Source: JACVRM01 sp963755085 (GTDB taxonomy: Bacteria; Actinomycetota; Thermoleophilia; Gaiellales; Gaiellaceae). From it: a stretch of DNA of 64,000 bases. The stretch is taken from assembly GCA_963755085.1 (NCBI GenBank), contig CAVWIN010000002.1, positions 62,001 through 126,000 on the forward strand, read 5' to 3'. Both the position numbers and the translations under genes were made by a program. The stretch's first letter is position 1, and the number at the start of each line of letters is the position of its first letter. The notes beneath the pieces were generated by a model, which saw only the letters and a list, made by a program, of their open reading frames with translations, ran no database searches and was not told the DNA's origin. Positions 59,066 to 64,000 of this stretch are shown piece by piece.

Positions 59066-59472
59066 GAGACGCTGGTCGCCGCGCCGGGCGGGGCGTCGGC
59101 CGGCGCCAGCAGCCCGGCTTCGAGCAGGTTCTGGCGGACGATCTGAACGAACGCCGGCGGTGCGGCGAGCGCCGTCGGCCGGTGTTTCGGGTGGCCGGCG
59201 TACGACACGCGCGCGAACACCGCGGCCGCGCCGAACACGACCGCGCCGGTGACCGCGAGCACGCCCTTTGCGCGGAGCGACCGCCGCCGAGCGGCCGCGA
59301 TGCGCGGCGAAGGCGGCGGCGCCGGGTCGGCCGGCTTAGGCTTCGGGGGCGGTCGCCGACGCGTGGGGACGGGCGTGTTGGTGATGCCCGGCACGGCCGG
59401 GCCACGCCGGCGTTTTCGCGCGTTGCCTGCCACTGCACTCCAGAGTCTGGTCGCGCCAGATGACGATCCCAT
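59062..59472 (-). CDS. Small single-pass membrane protein upstream of apbE
   Basis: 136 residues: a Pro/Arg/Lys-rich cytoplasmic N-terminus (RRRPPPKPKPADPAPPPSPR), one membrane segment (GVLAVTGAVVFGAAAVFARV), and about 50 residues outside (AAPPAFVQIVRQNLLEAGLL). Its end overlaps the apbE start (ATGA). Given context it may be an electron-transfer accessory or a regulator. There is no family match. Confidence 0.6.
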   Translation of the reverse strand: MGSSSGATRLWSAVAGNARKRRRGPAVPGITNTPVPTRRRPPPKPKPADPAPPPSPRIAAARRRSLRAKGVLAVTGAVVFGAAAVFARVSYAGHPKHRPTALAAPPAFVQIVRQNLLEAGLLAPADAPPGAATSVS

Positions 59473-59507
59473 GAAAGGCCCCTGAACGCCGTTACGCTCC
59501 ATGGTTC

Positions 59508-60263
59508 GTGGAGCGTCTTGCGATCACCGGCGCGGCAGGCCTCATCGGGACGATCCTTGGCGAGGCGCTCGCCGAGCGCTTCGAGCTGACGCGAATCGAC
59601 AAGGAGCCGGGCGACGGCGTCGACGTGGTCGCCGACAGCACCGACCTCGAGGCGCTGATCCGCGCATTACGCGGGGCACACCGCGTGGTCGATCTCGCGG
59701 CCGACCCCTCGGCCGACGCGCCGTGGTGGTCGGTGCGGGCCAACAACGTGCCGGCGACGCTGAACGCGCTCGAGGCCGCGCGCCGCGCCGGCGTGCGACG
59801 GCTCGTCTTCGCCAGCTCGAACCACGTCACCGGCATGTACGAGCGGGACGAGCCGTACGCGTCGATCGTGAAGGGCGTCTACGACGGGCTCGACCCGGCT
59901 GCCTTCCGGCGCGTCACGGTGGCCGACCCGATCCGGCCCGACGGGCCCTACGGCGTCGGCAAGGCCCTCGGCGAGGCGGCCGGGCGGATGTATGCCGAGC
60001 TGCACGACCTCTCGGTGATCTGCCTGCGCATCGGCACGGTCAACTCCGAGGGGCGGCCGGGAAGCCCGCGCCAGTTCGCGACGCTCCTCACACACCGGGA
60101 TCTCGTGCAGCTGGTCGAGCGCGCGCTCGAGGCGCCCGCGTCAGAGCGGTTCGGGATCTTCTACGGCGTCTCGGGCAACACCTGGCGCATCTGGGACATC
60201 GACGACGCGCGGGCGCGTCTCGGGTACGAGCCGCGAGACGACACCGAGCAGTTTCGCCTCTAG
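59508..60263 (+). CDS. NAD(P)-dependent epimerase/dehydratase (extended SDR)
   Basis: 251 residues. Rossmann start RLAITGAAGLIGTILGEALA (GxxGxxG), VVADSTDLEALIRALRG, VVDLAADPSADAPWWSVRAN, FASSNHVTGMYER with catalytic Ser, and PYGVGKALGEAAGRMY (YxxxK). It resembles uronate dehydrogenases and sugar epimerases; the substrate is unknown. The GTG start is divergent from the small membrane protein. Confidence 0.88.
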   Translation: MERLAITGAAGLIGTILGEALAERFELTRIDKEPGDGVDVVADSTDLEALIRALRGAHRVVDLAADPSADAPWWSVRANNVPATLNALEAARRAGVRRLVFASSNHVTGMYERDEPYASIVKGVYDGLDPAAFRRVTVADPIRPDGPYGVGKALGEAAGRMYAELHDLSVICLRIGTVNSEGRPGSPRQFATLLTHRDLVQLVERALEAPASERFGIFYGVSGNTWRIWDIDDARARLGYEPRDDTEQFRL

Positions 60264-60289
60264 CGCCCGCGAACTGCCACGCTTGGCGC

Positions 60290-61630
60290 GTGGGCCGTCG
60301 CGTCTCCATCGCATCGCTCGGCACCGCGGCCGTTGCGGCCGCGGTCGGGATCGCCTTCGCCGACTCGTCGATCGTCGTACTCGCGCTGCCGCAGCTGCTC
60401 GACGAGCTGAACACGTCGATCACACCGGTCTCGTGGGTGATCACGGCCTACAACCTGGTCGTCGCCGTCGTGGCGCTCGCGCTCGGATCGCGGCTCGGGC
60501 GCGCCTCGGCGCGGCGGGTGGGGCTCGCGGGCCTGGTCGTGTTCCTCGCCGCGTCGCTCGCCTGCGCGCTCGCCGGCTCGCTGCCGATGCTGGTCGCGCT
60601 GCGCTGCGTGCAGGGCGTCGGAGCCGCGCTCCTCCTGGCAGCGTCGCTGCCGCTCCTGATCGCACTCACGGGCTCCGAGCGACGCGGCATCGCGGTCTGG
60701 GTCGGCGCGGGCGGGGTCGGCGCCGCCGTCGGCCCGGCCCTCGGCGGCGTGCTCACCGAGGCGTTCGACTGGCGGGCGATCTTCCTCGTCCAGGCGCCGG
60801 TCGCTGCGCTCGCGATCCCGGCCGTCGCCGCGGTGCGGGCCCGGCCGCTGCCTCCGCGGGCCGGTGAACGGCGATCGGGGGTCGTCGCCGACCTCGGCCT
60901 CGGGCTCGTCTTCGCCGGGCTTGCGGGCGCGCTCTTCCTCGTCGTCGTGCTGCTGATCGAGGTCTGGGGGCTCTCGCCGCTCCAGGCGGCTGCGGCCGTC
61001 ACGGCGCTGCCGCTCGCGACTATCGTGGGCGCGCGGCTCGAACGCCCGCTGAGCGGGACGCGGGCGGCTGTGGCCGGCTCGCTCGCGCTGGCGGCGGGGC
61101 TGCTCGGGCTCGCGCTGCTCCCCGCGACGAGCGTCCCGCTCGTCGTCTGGGCGCTCGCGCTGTGCGGAGCCGGGCTCGGGCTTGCGCTGCCCTTCTTCGG
61201 CGTGCGCTCGCTGGAAGGGCCCGACCTCGCCGGGTCGGCCGCCCACTCGGTCGGCGCCCGGCACGCCGGGCTCGTCGCGGCGCTTGTCCTCGTCGCGCCG
61301 CTGCTCGCGAGCGGCGTCTCCGCGGGCAGCGAGCGGGCCGCGCTCGGCAGCGCCGCGGCCGTGCTCGACGCACCGGTCGGGATCACGGACAAAGTCGCGA
61401 TCGCGCTCGCGCTCGACCGCGAGATCCAGGCCGCGCCGAAGGGCGCGATGCCGAACGTGGACGCAGCCTTCCAGGGGCGAAGCGGGAAGGGCGTCGAGCA
61501 GCTGCGCGGCCGGCTCGTCTCGACGCTCGAGGACACGCTGACGCGGAGCTTCCGGGCGAGCTTCGCGCTGACGGCGCTCTTCGCGCTGCTCGCGGTGCTC
61601 CCGGCGCTGGCGCTGCGGAGGCGAGCGTGA
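60290..61630 (+). CDS. MFS transporter (drug/H+ antiporter-like)
   Basis: 446 residues. The first helices read AAVGIAFADSSIVVLALPQL and SWVITAYNLVVAVVALALGS, then RCVQGVGAALLLAASLPLLI and GVGAAVGPALGGVLTEAFDW (antiporter motif C), typical of 14-helix DHA2 exporters. A large loop with a helical extension lies near the C-terminus (ALDREIQAAPKGAMPNVDAA). The end overlaps the next gene (GTGA). Confidence 0.87.
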   Translation: MGRRVSIASLGTAAVAAAVGIAFADSSIVVLALPQLLDELNTSITPVSWVITAYNLVVAVVALALGSRLGRASARRVGLAGLVVFLAASLACALAGSLPMLVALRCVQGVGAALLLAASLPLLIALTGSERRGIAVWVGAGGVGAAVGPALGGVLTEAFDWRAIFLVQAPVAALAIPAVAAVRARPLPPRAGERRSGVVADLGLGLVFAGLAGALFLVVVLLIEVWGLSPLQAAAAVTALPLATIVGARLERPLSGTRAAVAGSLALAAGLLGLALLPATSVPLVVWALALCGAGLGLALPFFGVRSLEGPDLAGSAAHSVGARHAGLVAALVLVAPLLASGVSAGSERAALGSAAAVLDAPVGITDKVAIALALDREIQAAPKGAMPNVDAAFQGRSGKGVEQLRGRLVSTLEDTLTRSFRASFALTALFALLAVLPALALRRRA

Positions 61631-62091
61631 GCGCCCGTGTCGTCATGGCCGGGCTGGCCGCGGCGGCGCTGCTCCTCCTCGGCGTTGAGCTCGCGCTCGG
61701 AGCTCGGGACTACGGCGAGGTGGACCTCGGCGTGCCGTGCGCGCAAACGACGCTGCCGCCGGGCAGCGGGCTCGACCGCACGGTGCAGCGGATCGTCATC
61801 GGCGCCCTCGACCAGGCGTCCTGCCGGCTCGGGACGACGCGTGAGCGCCTGCTGCTCTCGCTGTCACCGAACGGCGGCTCGCGCTTCAAGAACTGGAGCG
61901 ACGCCGACGAGGAACGCGTGCTGCGCGACGCGCTCGTCTCGTCGATCGACGCCGCCGAGCAGCGCGGCGACCTGAACGGCATCGAGGCCGGGATCCTGCG
62001 CGAGCTCGCGCAGCGTGCGCCGGTGCAGCTCATCGTGCAGGCCGCGAACAACCTCGACAGCCTGCTCGGGCTCGCGAACCTGATCCCCTAA
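61627..62091 (+). CDS. Exported protein of unknown function, coupled to the MFS gene
   Basis: 154 residues starting at a GTG overlapping the MFS stop. Signal or anchor segment VVMAGLAAAALLLLGVELAL, then a soluble domain with two Cys (VDLGVPCAQTTLPPG, ALDQASCRLGTTRERLLLSL) and a helical end (ILRELAQRAPVQLIVQAANN). It probably works with the transporter outside the membrane. Its stop overlaps that of the convergent SIS gene. Confidence 0.68.
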   Translation: MSARVVMAGLAAAALLLLGVELALGARDYGEVDLGVPCAQTTLPPGSGLDRTVQRIVIGALDQASCRLGTTRERLLLSLSPNGGSRFKNWSDADEERVLRDALVSSIDAAEQRGDLNGIEAGILRELAQRAPVQLIVQAANNLDSLLGLANLIP

Positions 62092-63104
62092 GGGGCGAGC
62101 GTCACCTTCGTCAGCCCGACCGGCCTGTCCGGGTCGAGCCCGCGCGCCAGGGCGAGCGCGCGCGCGAAGAGCTGGCCCGGGACGACCGAGAGCACCGGAC
62201 CCAGTAGCGGGAGGGGGGCGGGCGGCAGGGGGATCCGGCGCGTGGCGCCGGCGATCTCGCCCGCCGCCGCGCCGGTCACGATGACCGGCGCGCCGGTGGC
62301 GGCGGCGCGGGAGACGGCCTCTCGCACGGTCGGCAGCGTCGCGTCGTCGGCGGCGATCGCCCATACCGGGAAACGCTCGCCCGCGGCCGCGACCGGGCCG
62401 TGGACGAGGTCGGTCGCCGTCAGCGGCTGCGCGCCGATGCGGCAGGTCTCGAGCAGCTTCAGCGACAGCTCCCGCGCGGTCGCGAGCTCGAGCCCGCGGC
62501 CGATGACGAACAGGCGCTCCACCGGCCCGAGCAGCTCGGCCGTCTCCTCGGCGGCCTGCTCGAGGCGCGGCAGCTCCAGCTCGATGAGCCCGGCGAGCTC
62601 ACGGATGCCCTCGGCGTAGGCGGCGCCCCCGGCAAGGAGCGCGAGCGCCGCGACCTGGGCGGTGTACGTCCGCGTGGCCGCGATCGCGCGCTCGGTGCCC
62701 GCGGCGAGCGGCAGCGTCGCCTCGGCCGCGCAGGCGAGGGGCGACACGGGATCGTTGGTCACGGCCACCGTGTACGCGCCGCGCGCCCGCGCGCGCTCGA
62801 CATAGGCGACGACGTCCGGCGTCCGCCCGGACTGCGAGAGCGCGACCACGCACGACCCCGAGACGTCGACTGCCGCCCCGTAGTACACGTGGAGGGAGAT
62901 CGAGTCGCGGAGCGCCGTCCACCCGGGCCCGAGCCCGAACGCGTAGACGGCGAACGAGGCGGCATTGTCGGACGACCCGTGCCCGACGAGCCGCACGGTC
63001 GAGATCCCGCGTGCCACGGCCTCGCGGGCGACGGCCTCGTACTCCTCGGCGTGGCCTGCGAGCGCACGCAGCCCGTCCGGCTGAGCGCGGATGTCCTCGA
63101 GCAT
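62088..63104 (-). CDS. SIS-domain sugar-phosphate isomerase/deaminase (GlmS/AgaS-like)
   Basis: 338 residues, tandem SIS domains without the glutaminase half of GlmS. The first site is VRLVGHGSSDNAASFAVYAF with CVVALSQSGRTPDVV; the second FVIGRGLELATARELSLKLL with ETCRIGAQPLTATDLVHGP and the C-terminal loop. This matches glucosamine/galactosamine-6-phosphate deaminase or isomerase types. The ATG giving MLEDIRAQPDGL is chosen over one 12 codons earlier. Divergent from nagA, it suggests amino-sugar catabolism. Confidence 0.88.
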   Translation of the reverse strand: MLEDIRAQPDGLRALAGHAEEYEAVAREAVARGISTVRLVGHGSSDNAASFAVYAFGLGPGWTALRDSISLHVYYGAAVDVSGSCVVALSQSGRTPDVVAYVERARARGAYTVAVTNDPVSPLACAAEATLPLAAGTERAIAATRTYTAQVAALALLAGGAAYAEGIRELAGLIELELPRLEQAAEETAELLGPVERLFVIGRGLELATARELSLKLLETCRIGAQPLTATDLVHGPVAAAGERFPVWAIAADDATLPTVREAVSRAAATGAPVIVTGAAAGEIAGATRRIPLPPAPLPLLGPVLSVVPGQLFARALALARGLDPDRPVGLTKVTLAP

Positions 63105-63145
63105 CAGTGCGCCGGGCGCCACGCAGCGAGTGGTACACAATCGCG

Positions 63146-64000
63146 ATGAGACTCGGCGTCGAGGCCGCCTTCGCCGGCGGCCAGCTCGTACCCGGCGACA
63201 TCGAGGTTGCCGGTGACCGCATCGAGGCGGTCGGGCTCAGGCCGGCCGGGAGCGGCATCGCGGCGCCGGGGTTCGTCGACGTCCAGGTGAACGGGTTCGC
63301 GGGCGTCGACTTCGCCGCCGCGGACACCGACGGCTACCGTCGCGCGGGCGAGGCACTGCTCGCCACCGGTGTCACCGCGTTCCGGCCGACGTTCATCACC
63401 GCACCCGAAGACGCGCTGATCGCCGCGCTCGCCGCGGTGCCCGGCGTCGACGTCGGCCCACGCATCCTCGGGGCGCACGTCGAGGGGCCGTTCATCTCGC
63501 CCGCCCGCCTCGGCGCCCACCCGGCCGGCGCGCGGCGCGACCCGGACGCCGGGCTCATGCGCCGCTTGCTCGAGGCGGGCCCGGTCGCGCACGTCACGCT
63601 CGCGCCGGAGCTGCCGGGGGCCCTCGAGCTCGTTGACCTCCTCGTCGCCGAGAGCGTCGTCGTCGCGTGCGGACACAGCGACGCCACCGCCGGGGAAGCC
63701 GCGGCCGCATTCGCGCGTGGCGCGCGGACGGTCACGCACCTCTTCAACGCGATGCGGCCGCTGCGGCACCGTGACCCCGGCATCGCCGGCGCCGCGCTCG
63801 CGGACCGGCTCGTGACCGTCCAGCTGATCGCCGACGGCAATCACCTCGCCGATGAGGTCGTGCGCATCGCCTTCGCGGCGGCGCGCGGGCGGGTCGCGCT
63901 CGTGACGGACGCGATCGCCGCGGCGACGCTGGGTGACGGGAGCTACCGGCTCGGCGGCGTGGACGTCGAGGTACGGAACGGCGTCGCACGCGCCGCGGGC
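63146..64000 (+). CDS. nagA: N-acetylglucosamine-6-phosphate deacetylase (3' end beyond window)
   Basis: Removes acetate from GlcNAc-6-P, feeding the neighbouring deaminase/isomerase. The visible 285 residues begin MRLGVEAAFAGGQLVPGDIE, continue with the amidohydrolase entry IAAPGFVDVQVNGFAGVDFA, the metal-binding Glu in LGAHVEGPFISPARLGAHPA, then VVACGHSDATAGEA, VTHLFNAMRPLRHRDPG, and the catalytic Asp in VALVTDAIAAATLGDGSYRL. The frame is open to the right edge; about 90 more residues are expected. Confidence 0.93.
   Translation, partial: MRLGVEAAFAGGQLVPGDIEVAGDRIEAVGLRPAGSGIAAPGFVDVQVNGFAGVDFAAADTDGYRRAGEALLATGVTAFRPTFITAPEDALIAALAAVPGVDVGPRILGAHVEGPFISPARLGAHPAGARRDPDAGLMRRLLEAGPVAHVTLAPELPGALELVDLLVAESVVVACGHSDATAGEAAAAFARGARTVTHLFNAMRPLRHRDPGIAGAALADRLVTVQLIADGNHLADEVVRIAFAAARGRVALVTDAIAAATLGDGSYRLGGVDVEVRNGVARAAG

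Overview
The window is high-GC actinobacterial DNA. The gene mix suggests a soil member of the class Thermoleophilia (Gaiellales/Solirubrobacterales-like): a PspA/PspAA/PspAB module, split LigD-type polymerase and ligase, very large cyclase/AAA and LuxR/AAA regulators, GTG and TTG starts with stop/start overlaps, and tRNA genes without an encoded CCA. That placement is inference. Many backbone genes, mainly between 0.4 and 13 kb, carry single-base frame breaks that leave both halves recognisable. These look more like uncorrected sequencing indels than true pseudogenes, so several coordinates below span more than one reading frame.

Left backbone (1-22.6 kb): an AAA regulator, a ROK sugar kinase and a cyclase/beta-propeller protein on the minus strand; GroES; a LigD polymerase domain convergent on a cupin/coiled-coil/ligase cluster; a ferritin-like protein; FabF; HAD phosphatase and flavin reductase; secreted and membrane proteins; the main sigma factor; tRNA-Ser(UGA) and SerRS with a 150-bp IS481-type miniature element between them; a c-type cytochrome lipoprotein; HtpX with the Psp envelope-stress genes; an MBL hydrolase, an O-methyltransferase and an AlkZ-like winged-helix protein.

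Accessory array (22.6-48.85 kb): it begins at an intact tRNA-Ala(CGC). The 42-base 3' half of this tRNA, from anticodon loop to discriminator base, recurs as direct repeats at about 29.1, 33.6, 35.5, 40.6, 44.3 and 46.7 kb, with a 15-base remnant at 48.8 kb. Three copies are preceded, exactly 105 bp upstream, by paired 10-base direct repeats that look like arm sites of a tyrosine recombinase; a fourth has a different pair at 113 bp. No recombinase gene is present. The intervals hold one to three cargo genes each: an MFS transporter with a tiny membrane protein, ECF sigma factors, an Nramp-like transporter coupled to a MgtE-N/CBS protein, secreted proteins including a collagen-like one and two beta-propeller-like ones, a LuxR/AAA regulator, a cyclase/AAA regulator, a SnoaL-like enzyme, a YCII protein and a quinone-oxidoreductase-like enzyme. 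One 1.9-kb unit (ECF sigma factor plus membrane-anchored partner) exists intact once and as decayed copies at two other repeats. This recombinase-less, tRNA-half-anchored cassette array is the most unusual thing in the window.

Right backbone (48.85-64 kb): PurU, a GDSL-type esterase, a GNAT enzyme, a DsbA/FrnE-like protein, a MarR-GNAT fusion, a bicupin, an enolase-superfamily dehydratase, a membrane protein with weak presenilin-like motifs, a ferric-reductase-like membrane protein with ApbE, an SDR epimerase, an MFS transporter, and a divergent pair for amino-sugar use: a SIS-domain isomerase/deaminase and NagA, which runs off the right edge.
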